From Psychrobacter sp. NG25 (GTDB lineage: Bacteria; Pseudomonadota; Gammaproteobacteria; Pseudomonadales; Moraxellaceae), in contig NZ_JADGMV010000003.1 of assembly GCF_015234355.1 (NCBI RefSeq), positions 310,001 to 374,000 of the forward strand: a DNA stretch of 64,000 nt, read 5' to 3'. The first letter of the stretch is position 1, and each line of letters starts with the position of its first letter. The translations under genes were made by a program, and so were the position numbers. The notes below the pieces were generated by a model, which worked only from the letters and a program-made list of their open reading frames with translations, searched no databases and was not told the DNA's origin. Positions 1-8,955 of this stretch are shown piece after piece.

Positions 1-579
1 ATCAGTAATCCAGTCTGTTACACCCAAATTGCTTAGTGCAAAGTAGAGAATACCACCAGTCAAGGCTGCGGTAATATAAATCTCTTGCTGTAATACCAGT
101 GGAATCTCATTGCAGATCATATCGCGGATGATACCGCCGACGATAATGGTAATAACTCCAAGTAATAATGCCACGGGTACATTCGTGCCCATGCTATCGG
201 CAACCTTGATACCGATTAAGGTAAAAGCTGCCAGTCCGATAGTATCTGAGAGTTTGAGAAACTTATCAACGCGTCTAGAGTTGGGATGAAAGAATATCTG
301 CATCACGAGTGACGATATCGTAATAACGGTCAAGTAGCTCATATCCACCATCCAAAAAAGCGGATGACGATCCAAAATCACATCACGAACAGTACCACCG
401 CCGATAGCTGTGACAATAGACACTAGCAAACAACCAAAGACATCGAAATTCTTATGTTTGGCCAGTATCGTGCCTGAAACGCTGCAGGCGATGATGCCGA
501 TCATATCAAATAAATATATCAAAGAGCGCGGGTCAAAAGTAGTGATTAGGACGGCAGGGTCCAATGCGATAGATAGCAT
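1..579 (-). CDS. TRIC/YicG-family membrane protein, C-terminus cut by window edge
   Basis: Reading the minus strand from an ATG at 579-577 gives about 193 residues that continue past base 1. The protein is clearly a paralogue of the next gene upstream (683-1318). Both carry a glycine-rich AIGGGTxRD motif followed by LDRHPLFWM, a second repeat with GGxxRDxICNEIPLVLQ, and several hydrophobic helices. This is the two-repeat, roughly six- to seven-helix layout of the UPF0126/TRIC family, whose bacterial members behave as cation channels in structural work. The physiological role here is unknown. The gene lies about 100 bp downstream of its paralogue in the same orientation, so the two are probably co-transcribed. 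The C-terminal end is not visible. Confidence 0.85.
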   Translation of the reverse strand, partial: MLSIALDPAVLITTFDPRSLIYLFDMIGIIACSVSGTILAKHKNFDVFGCLLVSIVTAIGGGTVRDVILDRHPLFWMVDMSYLTVITISSLVMQIFFHPNSRRVDKFLKLSDTIGLAAFTLIGIKVADSMGTNVPVALLLGVITIIVGGIIRDMICNEIPLVLQQEIYITAALTGGILYFALSNLGVTDWITD

Positions 580-664
580 AAGAAAGTCTCACTAGTTTTT
601 GATGATGATAAATCGATATGATAATTGCTAAATCTACAACCGTTTTTATTTTAGGTGGCTAAGC

Positions 665-696
665 GACTAAGCAGCTAGGTGACTAAGCAACTAGGC
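665..696. repeat. Imperfect 16-bp tandem duplication at the 3' end of a TRIC-family gene
   Basis: Bases 665-680 and 681-696 match at 14 of 16 positions (unit begins GACTAAGCA). The second copy spans the stop codon of the 683-1318 gene and the first lies just beyond it. A weaker partial copy precedes them near 655. It looks like a small slippage duplication at the gene end. Confidence 0.6.
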
Positions 697-1318
697 GAAT
701 AGAAGGCAGGTGCCAGTCGTATTTAAGCGCTAACATGCGGACCGCAAAGATGACGAAGAGCATAATAAATTCGTTGATACTGGTACCCACTCCTAAATAC
801 TGTAAGCATAAATAAGTGACAGACCCAGCGATACTGGCAGTAATATAAATCTCACGCTGCAGCACTAAGGGAATCTCATTACAGATAATATCGCGTAGTA
901 GGCCACCGAGAATAGCCGTCCATACCCCCATCATGATGGCAATAATAGGCGACATGTCTTGCGTCAACGCGATTTTAAAGCCAATGACACTAAAAGCTGC
1001 CAGACCAACGGCATCAAAGAGTTTTAACGCATTATCGATCTTATGATATAGATGGAAAAATATTTGTAAGATAAGAGATGTCACAGTAATGACAATCACA
1101 TAGTTGAGGTCAGTCATCCAAAATAGTGGATGACGGTCTAGCGCCATGTCACGTAATGTACCACCGCCGATGGCATTGACCATGGCTACCAAGATACAAC
1201 CCGCAATATCAAAACCTTTATGCTGCGCCAGCAAAGTTCCTGCAATCGCGCACGCAATGATACCAATCATGTCCAATAAATATAATAAAATATCAGGGAA
1301 AATTAAAGCATTAACCAT
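683..1318 (-). CDS. TRIC/YicG-family membrane protein (UPF0126)
   Basis: This 211-residue protein has the full UPF0126/TRIC layout: two homologous halves, each with hydrophobic helices and a glycine-rich loop. The first half carries AIGGGTLRD then LDRHPLFW (about residues 50-70). The second carries ILGGLLRDIICNEIPLVLQ (about residues 137-155). The length is normal for the family, about 205-215 residues. Characterised bacterial members are trimeric cation channels, but the transported ion and role in this organism cannot be read from sequence. It sits upstream of a tandem paralogue (1-579) and probably shares a transcript with it. Confidence 0.85.
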   Translation of the reverse strand: MVNALIFPDILLYLLDMIGIIACAIAGTLLAQHKGFDIAGCILVAMVNAIGGGTLRDMALDRHPLFWMTDLNYVIVITVTSLILQIFFHLYHKIDNALKLFDAVGLAAFSVIGFKIALTQDMSPIIAIMMGVWTAILGGLLRDIICNEIPLVLQREIYITASIAGSVTYLCLQYLGVGTSINEFIMLFVIFAVRMLALKYDWHLPSIRLVA

Positions 1319-1420
1319 GGTTATATTACCAAATCGTGTTTATCAAAGTGATTAAGTGTTTTTTGAGCTGTCACTATGTGCGTGATTCAGACGGAAGGCT
1401 GAGTATTAGACCCAGACCGT

Positions 1421-2566
1421 TTAGCCATCTTTTGCAAATAGAATCAACCCGACAATAATAAGAGCAATACCTATTAATCCCATCATCGACGGCAGACTGC
1501 TATTGAGCAATAACATGCCACCAATCAAGGCAAATATAACCTCACTGGCTTGCGTGGCATCAACACCAGCCACTTCGCTTGAGGTTTCTGCTTTTTCGCG
1601 GGCATATAAGAAAATACTAGTGGCTGCCACACCTGCCAATAAAGCAACCAGTAACGTATTAAATACTTGCTTCGTCTCGGGCAATTCAGGATGAACGATA
1701 AGACCCAATACCAACCAAAATGGCACAGTACCCAAGGTCATGAGCCATACCTTATTAAAAGCATTTTGCAGTAAAGTGGTTTGGATAGCGGGAATTTTTG
1801 CAATTAAGTCTTGCAGTAGAGAAGGGGTTGGTTCGGCTAAGACAGCATCTGTCGTATGAGCAATACTGATTGAGTCTGCTGGATAGTGAGTATCAATAGC
1901 AGATAAAGGCGGCAGCTCAGTTTCCGCCATCAGGTCAGTCGCTTGAGAGGTTGCTTGCGTCGGAGCTTGTGATTCAGTATTTTTCTGTTTGGCGTTATAA
2001 GAGACCTGCCAAACCAACTGGTTACCAATGGGGTAGCTAAAGGCTGCTACTAACGCAGGCAAAGCACCGTAAAGCAGCATGTCTTTCATAGGTACGGCAT
2101 CAGCACCCAATACAGAGGCGGCATGTATACCTTCACTAATGTTAACCAGCACCACACCGAAAAACACCAATAGTGCATAAGCGATGAATTTCTTATCAAA
2201 CCGCTGGCCAAATACTATTAAGACGAGCAGACTTGCGACAACGGTAAACATAAAGGTTGCCGCCACGACCCAGCCCGCAGCATGATCAGCCGCGTAGCAT
2301 ATGCCTGTATAGAAAACACCAAAGCCAATACTACCGGTAATGCACCAAAAGCCCCAATGTTGACGAAAGATAGTGAGCAGCTCTCTAATACGTCCAAAGC
2401 CATGTTGCATAACGATAATGGCGGTGAGAATCAACCACATAAATAAATAGCGAAGGCTGGCTGACCAAAACCAATGTCCACCAGCCGCACTCATTAGCTC
2501 ATTTAGGATAAACGTCGAGCTAAAAAATGCGCCCGATAATAACCCCAATAAAATGAGTTTGATCAT
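1421..2566 (-). CDS. DMT-superfamily exporter (multidrug-resistance efflux, EmrE-like family)
   Basis: The 381-residue protein has about ten hydrophobic helices in two blocks. They are separated by a polar, Thr/Ala/Gln-rich loop (about residues 190-245) that looks cytoplasmic and disordered. The N-terminal block contains SAAGGHWFWSASLRY, and the last helices contain a glycine-rich stretch, as in the putative multidrug-resistance transporter branch of the EamA/DMT superfamily. The start ATG at 2566 follows an AAGGAT-like ribosome site. The substrate is unknown. It lies on the same strand as queE upstream with about 60 bp between them, which may be a shared transcript, but no functional link is evident. 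The long central loop is larger than in typical DMT exporters. Confidence 0.75.
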   Translation of the reverse strand: MIKLILLGLLSGAFFSSTFILNELMSAAGGHWFWSASLRYLFMWLILTAIIVMQHGFGRIRELLTIFRQHWGFWCITGSIGFGVFYTGICYAADHAAGWVVAATFMFTVVASLLVLIVFGQRFDKKFIAYALLVFFGVVLVNISEGIHAASVLGADAVPMKDMLLYGALPALVAAFSYPIGNQLVWQVSYNAKQKNTESQAPTQATSQATDLMAETELPPLSAIDTHYPADSISIAHTTDAVLAEPTPSLLQDLIAKIPAIQTTLLQNAFNKVWLMTLGTVPFWLVLGLIVHPELPETKQVFNTLLVALLAGVAATSIFLYAREKAETSSEVAGVDATQASEVIFALIGGMLLLNSSLPSMMGLIGIALIIVGLILFAKDG

Positions 2567-2627
2567 AACTCTATCCTTACACTTGCTTCGCTAGTTATTT
2601 AAAGTAGCTATTTAGACTTTTATATTG

Positions 2628-3374
2628 CTATTTGCCTTTGGCATCTGCCCAAATAATTTTATGCAACTGTAATTGGAAGCGTACAGGTAGCGCATCCACC
2701 AGCATCCATTCTGCAAGCTCACGTGCTAGTACGGGTACTTCAGGGCTAGGTAAGTTTTTACTAGCATCTTCACTGATGTCATCTGCGACGTTGAACATCG
2801 GAGAAAACCAAACCGTACCGACCAATTCATTCAGCTTATGCTTGGTTAACATAGCTTTTGCCCAGTCGTAATCGGTACGATTCATAATGACGAATTTTAT
2901 TTGGTCATGCTGAGTGAGATAGTCGAGGTTAGACCATAGATTTTTATCGACTTCGCCTGAGCTTGGTGTTTTAAGATCCATCACTTTGCTGACAGCTGAC
3001 GGTACATTCTCTACCGTGAGTGCCCCTGCAGTCTCAAGCGATATCTCATAGCCATCACTGAGCAACCGTTTCATCAGCTCGATGGCATTCGGCTGCGCTA
3101 ATGGCTCTCCACCAGTCAAACAGATGCGCTTGCATGGATAGCCTTTGATGGTCTCGATGATAGTTTCTAATGACTGACGCTCACCACCTGTAAATGCGTA
3201 TTCGGTATCGCAATACACGCAGCGCAGTGGACAGCCCGTTAGGCGAACAAATATCGTTGGCAAACCTGAGGTAATGGCTTCGCCTTGCAAGGAATAAAAA
3301 ATCTCTGTCAGACGTAGACCCGCTTCAGGATCAGTGACAGGGATGGCGGCTGTGCGTAATAGTGATTCACTCAT
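2628..3374 (-). CDS. queE: 7-carboxy-7-deazaguanine synthase (radical SAM)
   Basis: QueE converts 6-carboxy-5,6,7,8-tetrahydropterin to 7-carboxy-7-deazaguanine in queuosine biosynthesis. The 248-residue protein begins with the substrate-binding segment EIFYSLQGEA. It is followed by the cluster motif CPLRCVYC (CX3CX2C, near residues 48-55), then CDTEYAFTGG and the SAM-binding LTGGEPL motif. Length and motif order fit the family, and the CX3CX2C spacing is canonical rather than the extended form of some enterobacterial QueE proteins. Other queuosine genes are not adjacent. A bidirectional-looking hairpin at 3525-3554 separates it from dapD, so it is likely transcribed from its own promoter. 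Confidence 0.93.
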   Translation of the reverse strand: MSESLLRTAAIPVTDPEAGLRLTEIFYSLQGEAITSGLPTIFVRLTGCPLRCVYCDTEYAFTGGERQSLETIIETIKGYPCKRICLTGGEPLAQPNAIELMKRLLSDGYEISLETAGALTVENVPSAVSKVMDLKTPSSGEVDKNLWSNLDYLTQHDQIKFVIMNRTDYDWAKAMLTKHKLNELVGTVWFSPMFNVADDISEDASKNLPSPEVPVLARELAEWMLVDALPVRFQLQLHKIIWADAKGK

Positions 3375-3521
3375 AATATGTCAAATACAGTTAAAGATTG
3401 ATAAGGCGATTAGGCATCTATCAATCGTAATAAAAAGGCGGGTTCTGATATGGGGATTTTGCGTTTGGATAAAGCCAAACTAAAGAAAAGGATTATAACG
3501 CACCACCCTCTATTAAGCTGC

Positions 3522-3554
3522 AAAAAAGACGCTGAAGTTTTCTTCAGCGTCTTT
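3522..3554 (-). terminator. Rho-independent terminator downstream of dapD
   Basis: A perfect 13-bp stem (3525-3537 with 3542-3554, core GACGCTGAAG) has a 4-base loop. On the minus strand it is followed by a run of T (complement of the A-run at 3522-3527). It sits 60 bp after the dapD stop and upstream of queE. Confidence 0.85.
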
Positions 3555-3615
3555 AATAAAGGTGATCTGTCGCTGTCCGTACTGTTTGGGTACGAGACTA
3601 TAAGTATCAGAAATA

Positions 3616-4437
3616 CTAGGCTAAGCGTAATAGCTCATTGACTGATGTTTTTGCACGAGTTTGCGCATCTACTTTTTTCACGATGATAGCAGCATACAAG
3701 CTGTGAGTACCATCTTCTGACGGTAAGCTACCTGGTACGACAACTGAGCCAGCTGGTACACGGCCACGATGAATCTCGCCAGTTTCGCGATCATAGATGC
3801 GGGTAGATTGACCGATGAACACACCCATAGAGATGACAGAACCTTCTTCAACGATTACGCCTTCGACGATTTCAGAGCGTGCACCGATGAAGCAATTGTC
3901 TTCGATGATGGTAGGGTTGGCTTGTAATGGTTCTAATACACCACCGATGCCAACGCCGCCTGATAAATGCACATTTTTACCGATTTGCGCACATGAGCCA
4001 ACGGTCGCCCATGTATCTACCATAGCGCCTTGATCGACATACGCACCGATATTGACGTATGAAGGCATTAATACTGCACCAGCTGCGATAAACGAACCTT
4101 TACGAGCAACGGCTGGTGGTACTACACGCACGCCAGCTTCTTTAAACTGTGCTTCTGTCCAATCAGCAAATTTAGTCGGCACTTTGTCATAAAACTGCAC
4201 ATGCTCACCAGCGGCTTGAACGTAGTTGTCATTCAAGCGAAAAGACAATAATACCGCCTTTTTCGCCCATTGGTTGACGATCCATTCACCATCTTTCTTT
4301 TCTGCAACACGTAGGCTACCGTTATCTAGTTGCTCAAGCACTTGCTCGACAGCATCACGCACGTCTTGTGGTATAGTGCTTGGGCTGTATTCGTTACGGT
4401 TTTCAAAAGCTTGTTCGATGGTTTGTTGTAATGACAT
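3616..4437 (-). CDS. dapD: 2,3,4,5-tetrahydropyridine-2,6-dicarboxylate N-succinyltransferase
   Basis: DapD succinylates tetrahydrodipicolinate in the succinylase branch of lysine and diaminopimelate biosynthesis. The 273-residue protein has the expected all-helical N-terminal part. A left-handed beta-helix follows, built from hexapeptide repeats such as [24 protein letters not shown] split across coils, and then [21 protein letters not shown]. The C-terminal SLPSEDG segment is typical of the family. The length matches the usual 270-275 residues. The gene is followed by a strong terminator and has about 150 bp of its own upstream space, so it is probably monocistronic. Confidence 0.96.
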   Translation of the reverse strand: MSLQQTIEQAFENRNEYSPSTIPQDVRDAVEQVLEQLDNGSLRVAEKKDGEWIVNQWAKKAVLLSFRLNDNYVQAAGEHVQFYDKVPTKFADWTEAQFKEAGVRVVPPAVARKGSFIAAGAVLMPSYVNIGAYVDQGAMVDTWATVGSCAQIGKNVHLSGGVGIGGVLEPLQANPTIIEDNCFIGARSEIVEGVIVEEGSVISMGVFIGQSTRIYDRETGEIHRGRVPAGSVVVPGSLPSEDGTHSLYAAIIVKKVDAQTRAKTSVNELLRLA

Positions 4438-4590
4438 AAAAAATCCTAACGTTAGTTAAAGGTAATTAAAAAATAAATCGTACTTATAGTTAAATGTTTG
4501 CTTAGTTTCGGACTAAGATTTTACTTGCCGTATTGTCGCTAATTTAACAACTTTTAGCAAACGAGTTCACGGTGAACCTCGGCATTAAGC

Positions 4591-5547
4591 TTAATTATCC
4601 GACGTATTACTCTCAATCCACTCCAAGATATCTTGATAGACGATTTCATGATCTTTTTCGTGTAGTGGCTCATGGCGCATATTTGGATAAAGCTGGATGT
4701 CTACGTTACTAAAATTTTTCTTATTTAAGCGAGTGACGATTTTGCGGATACCGTGACCCATATCTCCAATGGGATCATCTTCACCACTGATAAATAGCAT
4801 TGGGAAGTTTTTAGCAATGGTTGTCGCCCAGTTTTTATTCAAGCCTGTTTCCATTAGAGAAAACAACGTCATAAAACCATTATTGGTAAAGTCAAAGCCC
4901 GTCAATGGATCTGCTTCGTATATTTCGATGGCGGCAGGGTCTTCAGTTAACCATGCAAATTCTGATGAAGAGATGCGATCTTCAAGCTTGCTATTCAATA
5001 CCTTATTCATCACCTTGGCAAACACAGGATTTTGTTTCCTTGAGGCGACTTTTGCCAGTATTTTATTGACGGGCAGTAGTACTTTGGTCAATGGATTGGC
5101 ATCTGCTGTGCCCATTAAAATAGCGCCAGAAAAGGTGCCTGCATGATGCTTGAGGACGTTGCGAATAATGAACGAACCCATTGAATGACCCAAGACAAAA
5201 TGCGGCACGTCAGGATGGCGATTTTTTAAGGTATCGGCCATGATTATCACGTCTTTCAACAATGATTGCACTGGATGCTCATCTCCAAAAAATCCTAAAT
5301 CTGCCTCTGTTTTTACTGTTTGCCCATGACCCAAATGATCATAAGTTGCTACCGCGATGCCATGATCTGCCAAGAACTGAGCAAATTCTGCATAACGTCC
5401 GCTATGCTCTGCCATACCATGCACGATTAATAATGTGGCCTTTACTTCTGTCTTTTCATCGCTAGGCTCAAAAAAATCGTGATGCAAATAATGAATGTTA
5501 TCAGAGGAGAGAATGTGATCGTTAGCGGTATCGATGTTGGCACTCAT
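4591..5547 (-). CDS. Alpha/beta hydrolase, lysophospholipase/monoacylglycerol lipase type
   Basis: This 318-residue protein matches the serine aminopeptidase S33/Hydrolase_4 group. It has LLIVHGMAEHSGRYAEFA near residue 42 (oxyanion region), the nucleophile elbow GHSMGSF near residue 123, an acid-bearing FISGEDDPIGD and a final MRHEPLHE histidine segment. No signal peptide is present, so it is likely cytoplasmic. PldB-like and monoglyceride lipase-like enzymes share this pattern, and the true substrate is not readable from sequence. It lies between dapD and the divergent arsenic cluster without an obvious functional link. Confidence 0.8.
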   Translation of the reverse strand: MSANIDTANDHILSSDNIHYLHHDFFEPSDEKTEVKATLLIVHGMAEHSGRYAEFAQFLADHGIAVATYDHLGHGQTVKTEADLGFFGDEHPVQSLLKDVIIMADTLKNRHPDVPHFVLGHSMGSFIIRNVLKHHAGTFSGAILMGTADANPLTKVLLPVNKILAKVASRKQNPVFAKVMNKVLNSKLEDRISSSEFAWLTEDPAAIEIYEADPLTGFDFTNNGFMTLFSLMETGLNKNWATTIAKNFPMLFISGEDDPIGDMGHGIRKIVTRLNKKNFSNVDIQLYPNMRHEPLHEKDHEIVYQDILEWIESNTSDN

Positions 5548-6089
5548 ATAAGATTCCTTGATTACTTATAATTGTCATTAAGGGGTTCGATGGTTATGTT
5601 CAGATGATAGGCTACGCAGAGCAATCTATCATGCGGCTATAATAATGTCCTATTGTACTGGTCGTTAGTAAATAATTTCACCCTATTTTATTGTTTTTAT
5701 CACCATTTTCAAAATAAGAGCATGCCTTAGCGCAGTAAGTACTCTTGAAGCTAGATAAGACATTTACGCTCTTACTGTTAGCCTGCAACAGATTTGTTTT
5801 ATTTATATGCTATTTTTAAATGAATTTTTAAAGCTATACCTATTTGGTAAATATCAAATACGCCCTAATGCTTATTTGGAATAAAAGATAAAATCCATAT
5901 GATTAGTTATCAATGATTATTCATAATCAGGTATGATTGATTAGATAAATGTTAAAGTGGGCAAGTAAGATCTAAGCTGTTATTTTTTAAAATAGTCAGT
6001 AAAAGCAATGTGTTGCCATTATTTTCTAATGTTCATTTTTGCGTTGCCATCCTTTTTTAGTTGTACCGTCAACAGGATTTTATACCACC
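5548..6089. other. Divergent intergenic region without a gene
   Basis: About 540 bp of AT-rich sequence lie between the hydrolase gene (minus) and arsS (plus). No convincing ORF or RNA was seen. An upstream TTG-initiated extension of arsS to 6039 is possible but has no better ribosome site. The arsS promoter must lie here. No clear ArsR-type palindrome was recognised. Confidence 0.5.
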
Positions 6090-7085
6090 ATGAAATCAAC
6101 TATCGAGTTACTTGAGCATACTGAATTTCCAGTGATAAAACGCCAACAATTAACCATATTGCAGGTCAATATGGGGTACTTGTGCAATATGTCGTGCGTG
6201 CATTGCCATGTGGCCGCCAGTCCTTATCGAACTGAGATGATGTCACGAGAATTGGTTGAGCTGATACCTAAGGTGCTACAAGCGCAAAATATTGACACGC
6301 TTGATTTAACGGGCGGTGCGCCTGAGATGCATGAAGATTTTAAGTATTTAGTAAAAGCGGCTCGCGCACTCGGCGTCACAGTAATAGATCGCTGCAATTT
6401 GACTATTCTCATGGAAGAGGGTTATGAGGACATGGCGCAGTTTTTAGCAGACAATCAAGTAGAAGTAGTGGCCTCATTGCCATGCTATTCCCTAGAGAAT
6501 GTAGACAAACAGCGTGGCAAAGGTGCATTTGACGACAGTATATTGGGATTGCAAAAGCTCAACAGCTTGGGCTATGGCAAGCCTGACTCAAGCCTGACAC
6601 TGAATTTGGTTTTCAATCCACAAGGTGCGACACTGCCACCCAATCAGCAGCAGCTTGAAGCCGACTATAAGCGGGAGCTAAAAGAGCATTTTGATATCGA
6701 GTTTAATCAATTGTTTGCACTGACTAATATGCCGATCCAGCGTTTTGGTGCAGTGCTATTGTCCAAAGATCAATTTCACCCCTATATGACACTGCTCAAA
6801 GACAACTATGTCACTGCCAATTTAGCTGGGGTTATGTGCCGCTCAACCATTAGCGTCAATTGGCTGGGCGAACTATTTGACTGTGATTTTAATCAACAGT
6901 TAGAGATACCCGTACCCAATAAATCGCGTCGACATCTAAACGATCTGTTGACCCAAAACCCTTCTGGTGATGACATTGCTATTGCTGATCATTGTTATGG
7001 CTGCACCGCAGGACAGGGCAGTAGCTGTGGTGGCGCGTTAGAGGAAGAGGAGATAGGTCACCCAGCAGAAGAGACGATTATTTAA
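6090..7085 (+). CDS. arsS: Arsenosugar biosynthesis radical SAM protein ArsS
   Basis: ArsS-family enzymes attach a 5'-deoxyadenosyl group to a methylated arsenical, forming the nucleoside precursor of arsenosugars. The 331-residue protein shows the radical SAM cluster motif CNMSCVHC (CX3CX2C, near residues 32-39), a DLTGGAPEMH motif and LVFNPQGA. A DUF3641-type C-terminal domain ends in CYGCTAGQGSSCGGAL. Some family members carry selenocysteine in that tail, but here all positions are ordinary Cys codons. The ATG at 6090 was chosen because family proteins begin just before LLEHTEFP; the TTG at 6039 adds 17 unrelated residues. It is the first gene of a five-gene plus-strand cluster ending with arsM. 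Confidence 0.9.
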   Translation: MKSTIELLEHTEFPVIKRQQLTILQVNMGYLCNMSCVHCHVAASPYRTEMMSRELVELIPKVLQAQNIDTLDLTGGAPEMHEDFKYLVKAARALGVTVIDRCNLTILMEEGYEDMAQFLADNQVEVVASLPCYSLENVDKQRGKGAFDDSILGLQKLNSLGYGKPDSSLTLNLVFNPQGATLPPNQQQLEADYKRELKEHFDIEFNQLFALTNMPIQRFGAVLLSKDQFHPYMTLLKDNYVTANLAGVMCRSTISVNWLGELFDCDFNQQLEIPVPNKSRRHLNDLLTQNPSGDDIAIADHCYGCTAGQGSSCGGALEEEEIGHPAEETII

Positions 7086-7213
7086 TAATTTATCTCAAAT
7101 TATCACACGTTGAAAATCAACAAAAATAAATAAACAGTTTTTGTCAGTAAATACTATTGAAGCAGACAAAAATTAAATAGCAAAACATCATCGATTCAAA
7201 TGGAGCCAATCTT

Positions 7214-8035
7214 ATGTCAGTATCTAACTTTTCAGTCAAAAACCTAGTGGTACAGCCCGTGATTGCGACAGCAATTCTATTATCCAGTGTCGCCGCTTAT
7301 GCTGATTTTAACCATCAAAGCTGGGACAGTTTGCTTAACAAGCATGTCACCATGACCAATGGTGGCAAAGCCTCGGTCGTCAACTATGCTGGCATGAAAG
7401 CAGATAGTAGCAAGCTCACAAGCTATTTGAATGCCACGAGCAAGGTGTCTCAGTCTGAGTTTAATCGTTGGAACAAAAATGAGCAGTTGGCATTTTTAAT
7501 CAATGTCTACAATGCGGGTACTGTCGATTTGGTATTGACTAAATATCCTAATATCAAATCTATCAAGGACATCGGTGGGACATTTGGCTCGCCATGGAAG
7601 CAAAAGTTTATTCCATTATTGGGTAAGACTCGTTCACTAGATGAGATCGAGCACACCTTGATCCGTGGCTCTAAGCGCTACAATGATCCGCGCATTCACT
7701 TCGCGGTTAACTGTGCCAGTATTGGCTGCCCTGCATTGCAAGATGATGCTTTCACTGGCAAAGGTTTGGACGGTCAATTAGAGCAAGCGACCTCGAAATT
7801 TTTGGCAGACAGTAGCCGAAATAGCCTAAAAGGTAATACGCTGAGTGTATCGCCAATCTTCAAATGGTACAAAGAAGACTTTGCGACCAATTGGCGTAGT
7901 ACAAACGATTTAGAAGGGTTTTTGGGTCGTTACTCTTCATCATTGGGATTAAGCAAAGCCCAAACCGCTGATTTGAAGCAAGGCAAAATCAAAATCAGTT
8001 ATACCGATTACAATTGGAACTTAAATAAAAAGTAA
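7214..8035 (+). CDS. Secreted DUF547 protein in the arsenosugar cluster
   Basis: The 273-residue protein begins with a Sec signal peptide (hydrophobic stretch ending near VAAYA, about residue 30), so it should be periplasmic. The body is a DUF547 domain: YNAGTVDLVL, GSPWK, SLDEIEHTLIR, DPRIHFAVNCASIGCPAL and a C-terminal YTDYNWNLN. The NCASxGCP motif and the His-bearing IEHTLIR segment resemble a cysteine-dependent hydrolase-like fold, though activity for this family is not established to my knowledge. A GGAG ribosome site precedes the ATG. It lies 128 bp after arsS and 70 bp before the first glycosyltransferase, so shared transcription is likely. Its job in arsenic metabolism is unknown. Confidence 0.85.
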   Translation: MSVSNFSVKNLVVQPVIATAILLSSVAAYADFNHQSWDSLLNKHVTMTNGGKASVVNYAGMKADSSKLTSYLNATSKVSQSEFNRWNKNEQLAFLINVYNAGTVDLVLTKYPNIKSIKDIGGTFGSPWKQKFIPLLGKTRSLDEIEHTLIRGSKRYNDPRIHFAVNCASIGCPALQDDAFTGKGLDGQLEQATSKFLADSSRNSLKGNTLSVSPIFKWYKEDFATNWRSTNDLEGFLGRYSSSLGLSKAQTADLKQGKIKISYTDYNWNLNKK

Positions 8036-8105
8036 GTTTAGACTTTGGTCAGTACAGGTGCTGGTCTTTATTAAAGACAGGCTAAACTGATGATGACTCA
8101 TCACA

Positions 8106-8825
8106 ATGGTGCATTTATTGAACATCTCTATCATCATTCCTTTGCTCAATGAAGCGGACAATATGCCGCAACTCATTGTTCATATTAATGGTCTATATCC
8201 ACCGCCGTCGCAAGTGATAGTGGTGGATGGTGGATCGACGGATGATTCGATTGGCATTGCTAGACGTTTATTAAATGATTTTTCAAGTGTTGAGCAGATT
8301 GCTACAGATTGGCAGTTTATCGAATCCGTAGCAGGACGTGCTCGGCAGATGAATACGGGCGCTCAGCAAGCAAAAGGGGATGCGTTGCTCTTTTTACACG
8401 CTGATACCCTGTTGCCAATGTATGCGATAGATAACATTCAACAGGCAATGACTCAGTATGTCTGGGGACGTTTCGATGTACGTCTAGACAGCCGTGATCC
8501 GTTATTAAAAATCGTCGCCATGATGATCAATAAGCGTTCACGCTTAGTGAGTATCGCCACGGGTGATCAAGCGATTTTTATCAAAAGGTCTTTGTTTGAG
8601 CGAATGAATGGCTATGCCGATCAGCCATTGATGGAAGATATTGAACTTTGCAAACGTCTAAAAAGTATTGCTAAGCCTGCTTGCCTAAAAAGTAAAGTGA
8701 CGACCTCAGCGCGGCGTTGGCAGCAACATGGCACATGGCGCACTATTTTTTTGATGTGGCATTTACGATTCGATTATTGGCGCGGTGTATCCCCTGAAGT
8801 ATTAAGGCAGCGCTACTATCGTTGA
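8106..8825 (+). CDS. Family 2 glycosyltransferase, rSAM-associated (TIGR04283 type)
   Basis: The 239-residue protein is a GT-A fold glycosyltransferase. It has SIIIPLLNEADNMP at the N-terminus, VVDGGSTDDS as the nucleotide-binding strand, GRARQMNTGA, and LFLHADTLLP with the metal-binding Asp. GDQAIF and MEDIELCKRLK follow near residues 160-185. These features match the transferase 2 family repeatedly found beside ArsS-type radical SAM proteins. By context it may transfer a sugar to or from the arsenical nucleoside-derived intermediate, which is inference. No TM segments stand out except a weak hydrophobic helix near the C-terminus. Confidence 0.85.
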   Translation: MVHLLNISIIIPLLNEADNMPQLIVHINGLYPPPSQVIVVDGGSTDDSIGIARRLLNDFSSVEQIATDWQFIESVAGRARQMNTGAQQAKGDALLFLHADTLLPMYAIDNIQQAMTQYVWGRFDVRLDSRDPLLKIVAMMINKRSRLVSIATGDQAIFIKRSLFERMNGYADQPLMEDIELCKRLKSIAKPACLKSKVTTSARRWQQHGTWRTIFLMWHLRFDYWRGVSPEVLRQRYYR

Positions 8826-8955
8826 ATTCAAATGACTTTGATATAAGGAAGCCGAGTGCAAGCTATACATTTGCACTGGGTTGTCTTGACGCTCGTTTAA
8901 ACCGAATCAGCTATATAAATATTAATACCCCTTTAGATTAAGGATGCGCCCTAGC

